Shown here: positions 8,886-17,600 of the stretch, piece after piece | Numbering within the stretch: the stretch's first letter is position 1 | Layout of the letters: each line of letters opens with the position of its first letter | Assembly (NCBI RefSeq): GCF_900129215.1 | Contig: NZ_FQUQ01000003.1 | Coordinates: forward strand, 62,001 to 126,000 | Length of the DNA: 64,000 bases | Direction: 5' to 3' | Source: Pedobacter caeni | GTDB lineage: Bacteria; Bacteroidota; Bacteroidia; Sphingobacteriales; Sphingobacteriaceae | Notes under the pieces: model-generated | Databases searched by the model: none | The model's input: only the letters and a program-made list of their open reading frames with translations | What the model was told of the DNA's origin: nothing | Program-made: the position numbers and the translations under genes

Positions 8886-10007
8886 TTAGTTGTTTTTCAA
8901 CTGGATATGTCCGTTATCGGTGAAATCAAGCTGATGACCTGGAAAATCTGTATCTGTAAGGAATTTTATTTTGTTAAAAGCGCCATGGTTTTCATCTAAA
9001 GTCAGGCGGTTTACTTTATCCTGTTTTACCGAAGTCACATCAGCATACAGAAAATCTCCTTTGCCATTGAGCTTAATCTGCATCAGCGGAGCAATTCCGT
9101 TGGGCCCCTTTAAGCTAAACATCCCATACGTGCAGAAGTTACCCAGGCTATAGGCGATAAATTTATTTTTATACACTTCAACTGCTCTGGTTACGTGAGG
9201 GCCATGTCCGATCACAATATCTGCTCCTGCATCAATCACACCATGGGCAAACTGATACACATTTCCTCTGTTTTCCTTATAAAAGATCTCATTTTTCCGG
9301 GGAACATGTTCAAATCTGGCACCTTCGCCACCACCATGAAAAGAGACAATAACGATATCTACCTGTTTCTTTAACCTGGCTACCAATGCTTTTGCACTAT
9401 CGAGCTTATTGATAGAAACCGTATTCTCATTAGGTGCAAAAGCACAGAATGCATATTTTACACTGTCTTTTTCAAAAATTTTAAAGGGATGGGATTGAAG
9501 GCCTGCGTAATTAATCTGAAGGGAATCCAGAATTTCTGTAGTTCTTGTCCTGCCTTTTTTGCCAAAATCGCCCACATGGTTGTTGGCTATGCTGAATAGG
9601 TTAAAACCTGCTTTTTTGAAAATGCCTGCATATCGCTCCGGCATCCTGAAGGCAAAACAGCTGTTGCTATTGGGATCGCTGCACTTGGTAGACTTCCCAT
9701 TGTCCAGCAAACAACCTTCCAGATTCCCAAAAATGATGTCTCCTTTTAGAAAAGAATCCACTTCTTTGAAACTGTTGATGGCGTCGTCTGAAGGCAGGTT
9801 CGCTTTGTCAGGGAAGGCTGATCCCAGCATCATATCGCCAACAGCAGTAATAGAAATGGTGTCTGTAATGGAAAGTGTATCTCTTTTTATGCTGAGCTGG
9901 GTACTGTCTTTTTTAATCTGCTGAGGAATATGTGCGCTATTTCCCTGGCAGCTAAACATAAATACGACCGATGAGAGGGTCAGGGCAATGGTGTTTGAGA
10001 ATTTCAT
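8886..10007 (-). CDS. CapA-family lipoprotein (poly-gamma-glutamate synthesis type metallophosphatase fold)
   Basis: The N-terminus MKFSNTIALTLSSVVFMFSC is a lipoprotein signal with the lipidated cysteine at residue 20. The rest matches the CapA/PgsA family, a calcineurin-like fold: VGDMMLG near residue 56-62, GNLEG, SIANNHVGDFGKKG, SFHGGGEG and VIGHGPHVTRAVE. CapA proteins take part in poly-gamma-glutamate capsule anchoring or release in firmicutes. In Bacteroidota the substrate is mostly unknown, and no capB or capC homologue lies nearby, so capsule synthesis should not be assumed. The 373-residue length is typical. The gene stands alone on the minus strand. Confidence 0.88.
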   Translation of the reverse strand: MKFSNTIALTLSSVVFMFSCQGNSAHIPQQIKKDSTQLSIKRDTLSITDTISITAVGDMMLGSAFPDKANLPSDDAINSFKEVDSFLKGDIIFGNLEGCLLDNGKSTKCSDPNSNSCFAFRMPERYAGIFKKAGFNLFSIANNHVGDFGKKGRTRTTEILDSLQINYAGLQSHPFKIFEKDSVKYAFCAFAPNENTVSINKLDSAKALVARLKKQVDIVIVSFHGGGEGARFEHVPRKNEIFYKENRGNVYQFAHGVIDAGADIVIGHGPHVTRAVEVYKNKFIAYSLGNFCTYGMFSLKGPNGIAPLMQIKLNGKGDFLYADVTSVKQDKVNRLTLDENHGAFNKIKFLTDTDFPGHQLDFTDNGHIQLKNN

Positions 10008-10038
10008 TTATTCAGAGGTAGTACTTTGTCATAAAAAA

Positions 10039-10064
10039 AGTCCTCCCAGAGATTTAGGAGGACT
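10039..10064 (-). terminator. Rho-independent terminator of the NlpC/P60 gene
   Basis: AGTCCTCC (10039-10046) pairs with GGAGGACT (10057-10064). Read on the minus strand it is followed by a run of seven U. It lies 25 bp beyond the NlpC/P60 stop codon. Confidence 0.85.
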
Positions 10065-10088
10065 CTATATATTTTTTGTATGCTGAGG

Positions 10089-10643
10089 TTATTCCTCAAT
10101 CAGGTCATTTTTTACAGGATCTAAAATTCTGCCACCTTTGTAAAAATACCTGGAATAATAAGGTTCGTTTAAGTTGCTGATCACCACTCCGCGACTGGAG
10201 GATGCATGAGCGAAGCGGTTATCTCCGAGATAAATGCCAATATGCGTAATGCTGCGGCTTTTGATCTTGAAAAAAACCAGATCTCCTTCTTTCAGTTCAT
10301 CTTTTGGCAATGGATCGACCATGCTAAAAATGTCACGGGAATTACGGAGTATAGTGGTGTTGAAAACTTTATCGTAAATGGCTTTTGTGAAAGCGGAACA
10401 ATCAATGCCTCTCTTGGTATTTCCTCCGAAACGGTAAGGAGTTCCAATCCATTCATAAATGAATTTGTAGAGTTTGATGTTAGAGGTTGCATCTACCGCA
10501 ACGCCCATTACCTGAGAAAAATATTGGGAAGCTAAATTATCAGGGTCTTCTAATTTATTGGTTTCTTTTGTTTTTGTCTGTGCGTGAACGGCTGAGAGGC
10601 TGCACGAGACAATGAGGGTAGAAAACAAAAATTTTTTTATCAT
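10089..10643 (-). CDS. Exported NlpC/P60 cysteine peptidase (cell-wall hydrolase)
   Basis: A peptidoglycan endopeptidase of the NlpC/P60 family, which cuts stem peptides in the periplasm. ATG 10643 gives MIKKFLFSTLIVSCSLSAVHAQ, a signal peptide. A reading frame 69 bp longer exists but has no signal-like start and is rejected. The catalytic cysteine is in GIDCSAF and the histidine in THIGIYLGDNRFAHAS, both standard. The 184-residue length fits a single catalytic domain without SH3 repeats. The gene is monocistronic, ends at its own terminator, and is divergent from pdhA across 227 bp. Confidence 0.92.
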   Translation of the reverse strand: MIKKFLFSTLIVSCSLSAVHAQTKTKETNKLEDPDNLASQYFSQVMGVAVDATSNIKLYKFIYEWIGTPYRFGGNTKRGIDCSAFTKAIYDKVFNTTILRNSRDIFSMVDPLPKDELKEGDLVFFKIKSRSITHIGIYLGDNRFAHASSSRGVVISNLNEPYYSRYFYKGGRILDPVKNDLIEE

Positions 10644-10720
10644 ACTATTAAGTTTGGGTAATAGACACTTACACTTAAACGTACACCACTGGGGCTTATT
10701 GTCCGGTGCCAAAACTATGT

Positions 10721-10802
10721 ATTTTACAAATGTTATCCAAATGTAAAATGTTTAAATCTAAAAGTTATCCACATTTTATGTAACCTTAGTGTTCATTTTA
10801 CA
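10721..10802. promoter_or_regulatory. Repeated ATTTTACA motifs and DnaA-box-like sites between the NlpC/P60 gene and pdhA
   Basis: ATTTTACA occurs at 10721-10728, inverted as TGTAAAAT at 10742-10749, and again at 10795-10802. TTATCCAAA (10733-10741) and TTATCCACA (10765-10773, the canonical DnaA box sequence) lie between them. The arrangement looks like an operator region for pdhA; the binding factor is unknown. Confidence 0.35.
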
Positions 10803-10833
10803 TGTATTTCTTCTATATGTTGCAATAAAAAAG

Positions 10834-10841
10834 TAGATTTG
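10834..10841 (+). promoter_or_regulatory. -7 promoter element of pdhA
   Basis: TAGATTTG matches TAnnTTTG exactly and ends 29 bp before the pdhA ATG, giving a short 5' UTR. Confidence 0.5.
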
Positions 10842-10870
10842 CTCTTGTAAATAAAAACCAATACCCAAAA

Positions 10871-11866
10871 ATGAGTGCAGTAGAAATTAATAAAGATACC
10901 TATCTGAAGTGGTTTGAGTCGATGTTGCTGATGCGCAAGTTCGAAGAAAAAACAGGTCAATTGTACGGACAACAGAAAATCCGTGGTTTTTGTCACCTAT
11001 ACATAGGTCAGGAAGCTGTGGTAGCAGGAGCTATTTCGGCACTACAACCAGAGGATTCTATGATCACTGCCTACCGCGATCATGCACATGCTTTAGCAAA
11101 AGGTGTGAGTGCAAACAGCATTATGGCAGAGATGTACGGTAAAGCTACCGGATGTTCTAAAGGAAAAGGTGGTTCTATGCACATGTTTAGCAAAGAACAT
11201 AACTTTTACGGCGGACACGGTATCGTTGGTGGACAAATCCCATTAGGAGCAGGTATCGCTTTCGCTGAGAAATATAAAGGCACTAAAAATGTAAACGTTT
11301 GTTACATGGGTGACGGAGCTGTTCGTCAGGGTGCTTTAAACGAAGCCTTTAACATGGCGATGTTATGGAAATTACCTGTCATCTTTGTTTGTGAAAACAA
11401 CGGTTATGCAATGGGAACCTCGGTAGAGCGTACCACAAACATGACTGATATATATAAAATAGGTTTAGGTTTTGATATGCCATGTGCACCGGTAGACGGA
11501 ATGGATCCTGTTGCAGTTCATACTGCAATGGATGAAGCTGCTCAACGTGCAAGAAACGGCGACGGACCTACCTTCTTAGAGATCAGAACTTACCGTTACC
11601 GCGGTCACTCGATGTCTGATCCTGCAAAATATCGTTCTAAAGACGAATTGGAATCTTACAAAACCAAAGATCCTATTGAAGCGGTTAGAGAAACGATCCT
11701 TCAGGAAAAATATGCTGATCAGGCATGGATTGAAGAGATTGAAGCTAAAGTGAAACAAATTGTCGATGATGCTGTTAAATTTGCGGAAGAGTCACCTTGG
11801 CCGGAAGAATCAGAATTATACAAGGATGTTTATGTACAACAGGATTATCCTTACGTATTAGATTAA
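10871..11866 (+). CDS. pdhA: Pyruvate dehydrogenase E1 component, alpha subunit
   Basis: The thiamine-diphosphate-binding subunit of E1, which decarboxylates pyruvate and passes the acetyl group to the lipoyl arms of E2. The ThDP/Mg motif begins with GDGAVRQGALNEAFN (about residue 146) and ends at CENNGYAMGT (about 175-184). RTYRYRGHSMSDPAKYR is the conserved phosphorylation-loop region of E1alpha. The 331-residue length is normal. Pyruvate rather than a branched-chain oxoacid is inferred from the match to PdhA-type E1alpha and from the two-lipoyl E2 gene that follows after 30 bp. The gene for the beta subunit is not adjacent and must lie elsewhere. Confidence 0.94.
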   Translation: MSAVEINKDTYLKWFESMLLMRKFEEKTGQLYGQQKIRGFCHLYIGQEAVVAGAISALQPEDSMITAYRDHAHALAKGVSANSIMAEMYGKATGCSKGKGGSMHMFSKEHNFYGGHGIVGGQIPLGAGIAFAEKYKGTKNVNVCYMGDGAVRQGALNEAFNMAMLWKLPVIFVCENNGYAMGTSVERTTNMTDIYKIGLGFDMPCAPVDGMDPVAVHTAMDEAAQRARNGDGPTFLEIRTYRYRGHSMSDPAKYRSKDELESYKTKDPIEAVRETILQEKYADQAWIEEIEAKVKQIVDDAVKFAEESPWPEESELYKDVYVQQDYPYVLD

Positions 11867-11896
11867 TTTAGAACGCATTTCATTTAATAATATAGA

Positions 11897-13552
11897 ATGG
11901 CTGAAATAGTTAGAATGCCCAAAATGAGCGACACCATGACTGAAGGTGTAATGGCGAAGTGGCATAAAAAAGTTGGCGATAAAGTTAAAAGTGGCGATGT
12001 AATGGCCGAAGTGGAAACCGATAAGGCAACCATGGATTTGGAGTCATACTGGGATGGTACCGTATTGTACATTGGTGTAGAAGAAGGTCAAGCTGTTCCT
12101 GTTGATGCGGTTATTGCTGTCATAGGTAAAGAAGGTGAAGATTATAAAGCAGCTTTAGACGCTGAAGGCGCTGCGGCTCCGAAAGCAGAAGCTAAACCGG
12201 CAGCAGATGCTGCTCCGGCTGAAAAACCTGCTGAAGATAAAAAAGAAGCAACTGCTGCGGCAGGAATCACAGATGCAGATTTAGAAAAAATGGGCGTTAC
12301 TGTAGTAAGAATGCCTTTGCTAAGTGATACCATGACTGAAGGCGTAATTGCTGAATGGCATAAAAAAGTTGGTGATAAAATTAAAAACGACGATATCCTT
12401 GCTGATGTAGAGACCGATAAGGCAACTATGGAAGTGATGGGATATGCAGACGGAACATTATTACATATTGGTGTAGAAAAAGGTGCAGCAGCTAAAGTAA
12501 ATGGAATTATTGCTATTGTTGGTCCTGAAGGGACTGATATCAGTGGTATCCTTGCACAAGGCGATGCTCCGGTAAAACCTGCAGCAGATAAAAAAGCAGA
12601 TGCTCCGGTAGCAGAAAGTGCTCCATCTGCAACAGCAGAAGCCTCGACTGAAAGTTCAGATCGCGTAAAAGCATCTCCTTTAGCGAAGAGAATTGCGAAA
12701 GACAAAGGTATCGACCTTGCTCAGGTAGCAGGTAGTGCTGATGGCGGACGTATCATCAAAAAAGACATTGAAAACTTCAAGCCAGCAGCAGCGCAAGCAC
12801 CGGCAGCTACAACTTCTGCAGCTCCTGCAGAAAAACAAGCTCAGGTAAGTATTCCTCAGTTTATCGGCGAAGAAAAATATACAGAGAAGCCGGTTACTCA
12901 GATGCGTAAAGTGATTGCTAAACGTCTATCTGAAAGCTTATTCACAGCACCGCATTTCTATTTAACGATGTCAATTGATATGGATGGTGCAATTGCTGCA
13001 CGTACTAAAATCAATGAATATGCGCCTGTTAAAATCTCTTTCAATGATATGGTGTTAAAAGCAGTGGCGATTGCTTTAAAACAACATCCTAATGTGAACT
13101 CTTCATGGTTGGGCGATAAAATCCGTTACAATGAGCATGTAAACATTGGTGTAGCTGTAGCTGTAGAAGATGGTTTGTTGGTTCCTGTAGTTCGTTTTGC
13201 AGACGGTAAATCATTGTCTCATATCTCTGCGGAAGTGAAAGATTTTGCACAACGTGCTAAAGCGAAAAAATTACAACCTGCAGATTGGGAAGGTTCAACA
13301 TTCACCATTTCTAACTTAGGAATGTTCGGAATTGATGAGTTTACTGCCATCATTAACCCACCAGATGCCTGTATCCTTGCAATCGGAGGAATCTCTCAGG
13401 TTCCTGTGGTTAAAAATGGTGCGGTAGTTCCTGGTAACGTCATGAAGGTAACCTTAAGTTGCGATCACCGCGTTGTGGATGGTGCAACAGGATCTGCTTT
13501 CTTACAAACGCTTAAAGCATTGTTAGAAGAACCAGTAAGATTATTGGTTTAA
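11897..13552 (+). CDS. pdhC: Pyruvate dehydrogenase E2, dihydrolipoamide acetyltransferase with two lipoyl domains
   Basis: The acetyltransferase core of the pyruvate dehydrogenase complex. Two tandem lipoyl domains (about residues 1-78 and 135-210) carry lipoyl lysines at 43 and 175, each within ETDKATM. They are joined by Ala/Pro/Lys-rich swinging linkers. A peripheral-subunit-binding domain (about 255-290, ASPLAKRIAKDKGIDL) and the catalytic domain (about 325-551) follow, with the active-site motif DHRVVDGA (His about 524). The two lipoyl domains are also close at DNA level, which suggests recent duplication or gene conversion. The gene is co-transcribed with pdhA and ends at a rho-independent terminator. 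Confidence 0.95.
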   Translation: MAEIVRMPKMSDTMTEGVMAKWHKKVGDKVKSGDVMAEVETDKATMDLESYWDGTVLYIGVEEGQAVPVDAVIAVIGKEGEDYKAALDAEGAAAPKAEAKPAADAAPAEKPAEDKKEATAAAGITDADLEKMGVTVVRMPLLSDTMTEGVIAEWHKKVGDKIKNDDILADVETDKATMEVMGYADGTLLHIGVEKGAAAKVNGIIAIVGPEGTDISGILAQGDAPVKPAADKKADAPVAESAPSATAEASTESSDRVKASPLAKRIAKDKGIDLAQVAGSADGGRIIKKDIENFKPAAAQAPAATTSAAPAEKQAQVSIPQFIGEEKYTEKPVTQMRKVIAKRLSESLFTAPHFYLTMSIDMDGAIAARTKINEYAPVKISFNDMVLKAVAIALKQHPNVNSSWLGDKIRYNEHVNIGVAVAVEDGLLVPVVRFADGKSLSHISAEVKDFAQRAKAKKLQPADWEGSTFTISNLGMFGIDEFTAIINPPDACILAIGGISQVPVVKNGAVVPGNVMKVTLSCDHRVVDGATGSAFLQTLKALLEEPVRLLV

Positions 13553-13570
13553 AATATTTAAATAATCTAA

Positions 13571-13594
13571 AAAGCTGCTTCGGCAGCTTTTTTT
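13571..13594 (+). terminator. Rho-independent terminator of pdhA-pdhC
   Basis: AAAGCTGC (13571-13578) and GCAGCTTT (13583-13590) close a TTCG tetraloop and run into a T-tract, 18 bp after the E2 stop codon. Confidence 0.9.
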
Positions 13595-13611
13595 ATGCCT
13601 GTTACTTTTTG

Positions 13612-13619
13612 TACTTTTG
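13612..13619 (+). promoter_or_regulatory. -7 promoter element of hisS
   Basis: TACTTTTG matches TAnnTTTG exactly and ends only five bases before the ATG at 13625. The transcript would have almost no 5' UTR, and this also rules out the longer reading frame starting at 13595. Confidence 0.6.
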
Positions 13620-13624
13620 TCGCT

Positions 13625-15010
13625 ATGTCGAATATTAAACCTTCTCTAGTTAAAGGAACCCGTGATTTTTCACCTCAGGAAATGGTCAAACGCAATCATA
13701 TTTTTGATACCATCAAAACGGTATTTAAAAAATACGGATATGCGGAAATACAAACCCCAACGATGGAAAACCTGAGTACTTTAACAGGTAAATACGGAGA
13801 TGAAGGAGATAAACTGATCTTTAAGATTTTAAACAGCGGGGATTTCCTCTCTAAAGCGAATCCGGAACTGCTGGCCAATGCCAACTCTCAAAAATTGATT
13901 TCATCAATTAGTGAGAAAGCATTAAGATATGATTTAACAGTGCCTTTTGCCCGTTACGTGGTGATGCACCAGAATGACATTTCCCTGCCTTTTAAGCGCT
14001 TCCAGGTTCAACCGGTGTGGAGAGCTGACAGACCACAGAAAGGTCGCTACAGAGAGTTCTATCAGTGTGATGTGGACGTCGTAGGGTCAGATAGCCTATT
14101 GAATGAAGCAGAATTTGTTTTGATCTATCAGGAAGCCCTGAGTAACCTTGGCCTGAAAGACTTTACCATCAAGCTGAATAACCGTAAGATATTATCGGGA
14201 ATTGCCGAAATCATTGGTAAGCCGGAGTTGATCATTGACATGACTGTTGCGATTGATAAACTGGATAAAATTGGTCTGGACGGCGTAAGTAAAGAACTCC
14301 TTGAGCGTGGATTTACAGCAGCAGACCTGGAGAAATTAAAACCGGTTATTTTATTACAGGGAAGTAATGACGAGAAATTAAATAGCCTTCGTGCCGTTCT
14401 TGCAGAATCTGCGACCGGAATGAATGGTATTGCGGAAATCGAAACCGTTTTCAGATATATAAAAGGGTTACTGCAATCTAACCCGGAGCTTAATCCGGAT
14501 TTAGAGCTGGACATTACCCTTGCACGTGGTTTAAATTATTATACCGGTTGCATCTTCGAGGTAAAAACCAATGAAGCTGCAATGGGAAGTATTGGTGGTG
14601 GTGGTCGTTATGATGACCTGACCGGAATGTTCGGCTTAAAAGGTTTAACTGGTGTGGGCATCTCTTTTGGTGCAGACCGCATCTACGACGTTTTGCTGGA
14701 GCTGAACCTTTTCCCGGAATCAGTTGCTGCGGGAACGAAAGTTCTGATCAGTAATTTTGATGAAGCAGCCGAATTATATGCCTTGCCAATTGTTCAGCAA
14801 TTGAGGAATGCAAATATTGCAGCCGAATTATACCCAAGTGCGGCGAAGCTGAAGAAACAGATGAGCTATGCGGATGCCAAGAACATCCCTTTTGTAATTC
14901 TGATCGGTAGCGACGAAATGCAGAGCGGGGAGTTGACCTTAAAAGACATGCACAGCGGACAACAGGATAAACTTTCCCTGGAAGCCATTATTGAAAAAAT
15001 AAAGGATTAA
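13625..15010 (+). CDS. hisS: Histidine--tRNA ligase
   Basis: Class II aminoacyl-tRNA synthetase that charges tRNA-His in the cytoplasm. MSNIKPSLVKGTRDF at ATG 13625 is the usual N-terminus. Motif 2 is visible as WRADRPQKGRYREFYQCD, the histidine-binding loops as LARGLNYYTGCIFE and GGGGRYDDL, and motif 3 as GVGISFGADRIYDVL. The anticodon-binding domain takes up the last 90 residues or so. The length of 461 residues is typical. Ten extra codons upstream overlap the promoter and are rejected. The gene stops 8 bp before the convergent SnoaL-like gene, with no room for its own terminator. Confidence 0.96.
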   Translation: MSNIKPSLVKGTRDFSPQEMVKRNHIFDTIKTVFKKYGYAEIQTPTMENLSTLTGKYGDEGDKLIFKILNSGDFLSKANPELLANANSQKLISSISEKALRYDLTVPFARYVVMHQNDISLPFKRFQVQPVWRADRPQKGRYREFYQCDVDVVGSDSLLNEAEFVLIYQEALSNLGLKDFTIKLNNRKILSGIAEIIGKPELIIDMTVAIDKLDKIGLDGVSKELLERGFTAADLEKLKPVILLQGSNDEKLNSLRAVLAESATGMNGIAEIETVFRYIKGLLQSNPELNPDLELDITLARGLNYYTGCIFEVKTNEAAMGSIGGGGRYDDLTGMFGLKGLTGVGISFGADRIYDVLLELNLFPESVAAGTKVLISNFDEAAELYALPIVQQLRNANIAAELYPSAAKLKKQMSYADAKNIPFVILIGSDEMQSGELTLKDMHSGQQDKLSLEAIIEKIKD

Positions 15011-15018
15011 TCTCAGGG

Positions 15019-15486
15019 TTATTCCTTTGCCATATAAGCAGCCAGTTTCGCGCTGGCCTGCTTTCTTACCTTATTTTTCAGGAAGGAAGTCCATCCCAAT
15101 AAAAGCCCTGTCAAACCAAGTGATTGTTTTGACCAGGTGTAAAAATCGAAATGATCAGTATGTTTTACAATTTTGCCATTTTCAATGATGAAACTGGCAT
15201 CTATTTGATTTAACACTTTTCTGCCTGTAGCGGAAAAAGTATAATAAGCATCCCAGTGTGCTTTTCCTCCAAGTTCATCGGCACTGATGTCCTTAAACTC
15301 TACGCGCATATCTTTTCCACCTTTTATCAGCATGGCCCACATGGCACGTACTTCTTTTGCATTGAGATTTACAAATGCTTCGTCGCTGAATGTTGCCTGG
15401 TCGCTATAGCATTCCTGCATGGTGGCCACGTCTTTGTTCTGAAAAGCAGTATAGAATTTGGTGATGAGCGCTTCGTTGGCATTCAT
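15019..15486 (-). CDS. SnoaL/NTF2-like small protein
   Basis: A 155-residue protein with the NTF2/SnoaL cone fold. It opens with a helix (NEALITKFYTAFQNKDVATMQECY) and the typical SDQATFSDEAF segment. The middle contains KAHWDAYYTFSATGRKVLNQIDASFIIENGKIVKHTDHFDF, a pattern common in polyketide-cyclase-like and ketosteroid-isomerase-like proteins. No signal peptide is present. Members bind small hydrophobic ligands or act as isomerases, but the sequence does not say which, so the function stays open. TATCTTAA just upstream on the minus strand (15505-15512) resembles a -7 element. Confidence 0.8.
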   Translation of the reverse strand: MNANEALITKFYTAFQNKDVATMQECYSDQATFSDEAFVNLNAKEVRAMWAMLIKGGKDMRVEFKDISADELGGKAHWDAYYTFSATGRKVLNQIDASFIIENGKIVKHTDHFDFYTWSKQSLGLTGLLLGWTSFLKNKVRKQASAKLAAYMAKE

Positions 15487-15540
15487 ATCGTTTTATTAAT
15501 TTGAGTTAAGATACGAATTTCCGGGGAACAGCTTTCCAGA

Positions 15541-15933
15541 TTAATAAACCTTCCCGGCAAGAATCCCCTCAATTCTATCCAGAAGATCATCAATGTCAAA
15601 AGGTTTGGCAAGAAATCCATTAGGCTTAAAAGCACCATGCTGGATGTTCTCTTCCGTATACCTTGCGGAGATCATGAGTACCGGAATATCTGCTGTACTG
15701 GTTTCAGATCTGAGTTGAGTGAGCAATTCCCTGCCATCACCATCAGGAAGCATGATGTCCATGATCACCAGATCGGGTCTGAGCTGCTCAATGTGCACCA
15801 TCATGTCTGCACTTTTATTCAAGCCTGTTACCTTGTAAGCCTCACTCTGTAAGATCAGGGTGATGACATCAAGGATGGCATGATTGTCTTCAATGACAAG
15901 TATGTTTTTGTAAATTTTAGAGCTTTTTGCCAA
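15541..15933 (-). CDS. Single-domain response regulator (CheY-like receiver)
   Basis: The 130 residues are a receiver domain with no output domain. The acidic pair is E15/D16 (VIED), the phosphorylated aspartate is D59 (VIMDIMLPDGDGRE) and the conserved lysine is K110 (FLAKPFD). Proteins like this pass phosphate between kinases or bind partner proteins. No kinase gene lies next to it, so its partner is unknown. The nearest kinases in the window are at 41.5 and 45.8 kb. It stands alone, followed on the minus strand only by the SnoaL-like gene after 54 bp. Confidence 0.9.
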   Translation of the reverse strand: MAKSSKIYKNILVIEDNHAILDVITLILQSEAYKVTGLNKSADMMVHIEQLRPDLVIMDIMLPDGDGRELLTQLRSETSTADIPVLMISARYTEENIQHGAFKPNGFLAKPFDIDDLLDRIEGILAGKVY

Positions 15934-16123
15934 AATCAGGATGTTTTTATGACTACAAATATATTTAACAAGATTGATTTGTTTATATATTATTTATTTT
16001 TTATAAACAGATTTATGTAAAGACCTTGCTATAGATGCAATGAAGAAACAATTGAAAAAAATATAAGTTAAAATGAAACCTTTTGTTCTTTGGAGGGTCT
16101 TATATATAAGTTTTAGGTTAGAG

Positions 16124-16154
16124 AAAAGGTGCAATTGTGGCGATTGTGCCTTTT
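16124..16154. terminator. Terminator-like hairpin beyond the NAD(P)-binding/DUF2867 gene
   Basis: AAAAGGTGCAAT (16124-16135) pairs with ATTGTGCCTTTT (16143-16154) with two G-U pairs, immediately after the stop codon of the gene at 16155-17600. T-rich sequence flanks both ends. Confidence 0.6.
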
Positions 16155-17600
16155 TTATTGTGCTTTGAAAACCGTAATCTGTCTGGCCATTCCTTTAAAA
16201 AGAAAGAGGTGAAATGGAAACATCGCGTACCAGTAAGCACGGCCCCATAGGCCTGATGGTCTGAATGTCGCAACCTGAGAGAGAAAAGTCTGTCCGTGAT
16301 ATTCTACGATTTTAAATTCCAGCCAGGCCTCTCCCGGTACTTTCATTTCTGCAAACAGCAATAGACGCTTGTGATGCTTATCTGCCAGTAAAACCCGCCA
16401 GAAATCTATCACATCACCCGCTTGTAACGTCATATTATTTGTTCTTCCCCTGCGGGTACCAACACCGCCAAAAAGCTTATCCAGAAAACCTCTTAAGTTC
16501 CAAAGCCAGTTTACATAATACCATCCCCTGTTTCCTCCTATACTCCAGATATTTTCAAATACTTCCTCTGTTTTCCTTTCAAAAGGCATTTTGACCTTAT
16601 ATTCCAGGGTGCCGTTCTGTGGAACTTTTACCTGATCCATAAAGCTCGTATCCAGATAACCTCTGTTTAAGGCATCCTTCCAGCTGGAAACAATGGAGTT
16701 CTGTTCTATCTTTTCAAAAGCCAGCTCCAATGTTTTCTGATAACTGAAACAAGGTCCGGGCACAATCTCTGAAATTTTATGTTCTTTACAAATGACTTCA
16801 TTCTTCATGCTGTCTATCAGGCTTCTTGCCAATGTGTAAGGAACAGAAGTCACCATGTTGAGCCATAAAGAGGATAAGCGGGGTGTTAATAAGGGGAGTG
16901 GGATAATGATCCTTTTCAACTGGCGGACGTTTGCATACTGCATCATCATTTCCTGATAACTCAGAATGTCCGGCCCGCCGATGTCAAATACCTGTCCCAA
17001 TGCTTTTTCATTTGACAATACCCCGCTTAAATAGCGGAGCACATCACGTATTCCAATGGGCTGACATTTTGTTTGAATCCATTTTGGGGCAACCATGACG
17101 GGTAATTTCTCCGTGAGGTCTCTGATCACTTCAAAAGAAGCACTTCCGGAACCAATGATGACCGCAGCTCTCAAGATGGTATAAGGAATACCTGATTTTT
17201 TTAATTCTTGTTCTACCGCCAGCCTTGAGCTCAAATGTTTGGATAAGCCGGTATCATTAACAATTCCGGTCAGGTAGATCAATTGCTGGCAGTTTGTTGT
17301 TCCAAGTGCGGTTGTAAAATTTCGTGCAGATTGGAGTTCCAGCTCCGAAAATCCACTTTCGCTGACAGACATGGAGTGGACAAGATAATAAGCCGCCTGG
17401 ATATCTGCTGGGATTTCTTCCAGCGTTTCCGGCTTTAGCAGATCTCCGGTAATGATTTTTACCTGATCTCCAAAGTCTGATTCTGTAGCAAAACGTCTTT
17501 TATCCCTGACCATGCAAACCACCTCATGTCCCTGTTCTAAAAGGACAGGCAGTAATCGGGTGCCAATATAACCATTGGCACCGGTCAGTAATATTTTCAT
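16155..17600 (-). CDS. NAD(P)-binding epimerase/SDR protein with C-terminal DUF2867 domain
   Basis: The N-terminal half is an atypical short-chain dehydrogenase with the dinucleotide loop TGANGYIGTRLLP (residues 6-18), similar to NmrA/YbjT-like proteins. The C-terminal part (from about residue 330) matches DUF2867, a START-like ligand-binding fold; WGRAYWYAMFPFHLFLFKGM lies near its end. The 481-residue length is normal for this fusion. The start codon overlaps the stop of the ABC1-kinase gene by 4 bp (ATGA), which indicates translational coupling. The ligand is unknown; a lipid or quinone-like molecule would suit the kinase neighbour, but that is inference. Confidence 0.87.
   Translation of the reverse strand: MKILLTGANGYIGTRLLPVLLEQGHEVVCMVRDKRRFATESDFGDQVKIITGDLLKPETLEEIPADIQAAYYLVHSMSVSESGFSELELQSARNFTTALGTTNCQQLIYLTGIVNDTGLSKHLSSRLAVEQELKKSGIPYTILRAAVIIGSGSASFEVIRDLTEKLPVMVAPKWIQTKCQPIGIRDVLRYLSGVLSNEKALGQVFDIGGPDILSYQEMMMQYANVRQLKRIIIPLPLLTPRLSSLWLNMVTSVPYTLARSLIDSMKNEVICKEHKISEIVPGPCFSYQKTLELAFEKIEQNSIVSSWKDALNRGYLDTSFMDQVKVPQNGTLEYKVKMPFERKTEEVFENIWSIGGNRGWYYVNWLWNLRGFLDKLFGGVGTRRGRTNNMTLQAGDVIDFWRVLLADKHHKRLLLFAEMKVPGEAWLEFKIVEYHGQTFLSQVATFRPSGLWGRAYWYAMFPFHLFLFKGMARQITVFKAQ

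Noticed and set aside
8886..10007. CapA-like protein as evidence for a poly-gamma-glutamate capsule
   Set aside because: No capB, capC or capD homologue is adjacent and isolated CapA-like lipoproteins are common in Bacteroidota.
10733..10773. DnaA-box-like sites as a possible replication origin
   Set aside because: Only two sites, one imperfect, no dnaA/dnaN/gyrB or parAB genes nearby and no AT-rich unwinding cluster; treated as a possible regulatory feature only.
12142..12705. A 187-codon minus-strand open frame within the E2 gene
   Set aside because: It is the antisense shadow of the Ala/Pro/Lys-rich lipoyl linkers; it has low-complexity Ala/Ser composition and no family match.
13595..13624. 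Longer N-terminus of histidine--tRNA ligase
   Set aside because: The ten extra codons overlap the -7 element and follow directly on the preceding terminator, and the family N-terminus starts at the later ATG.
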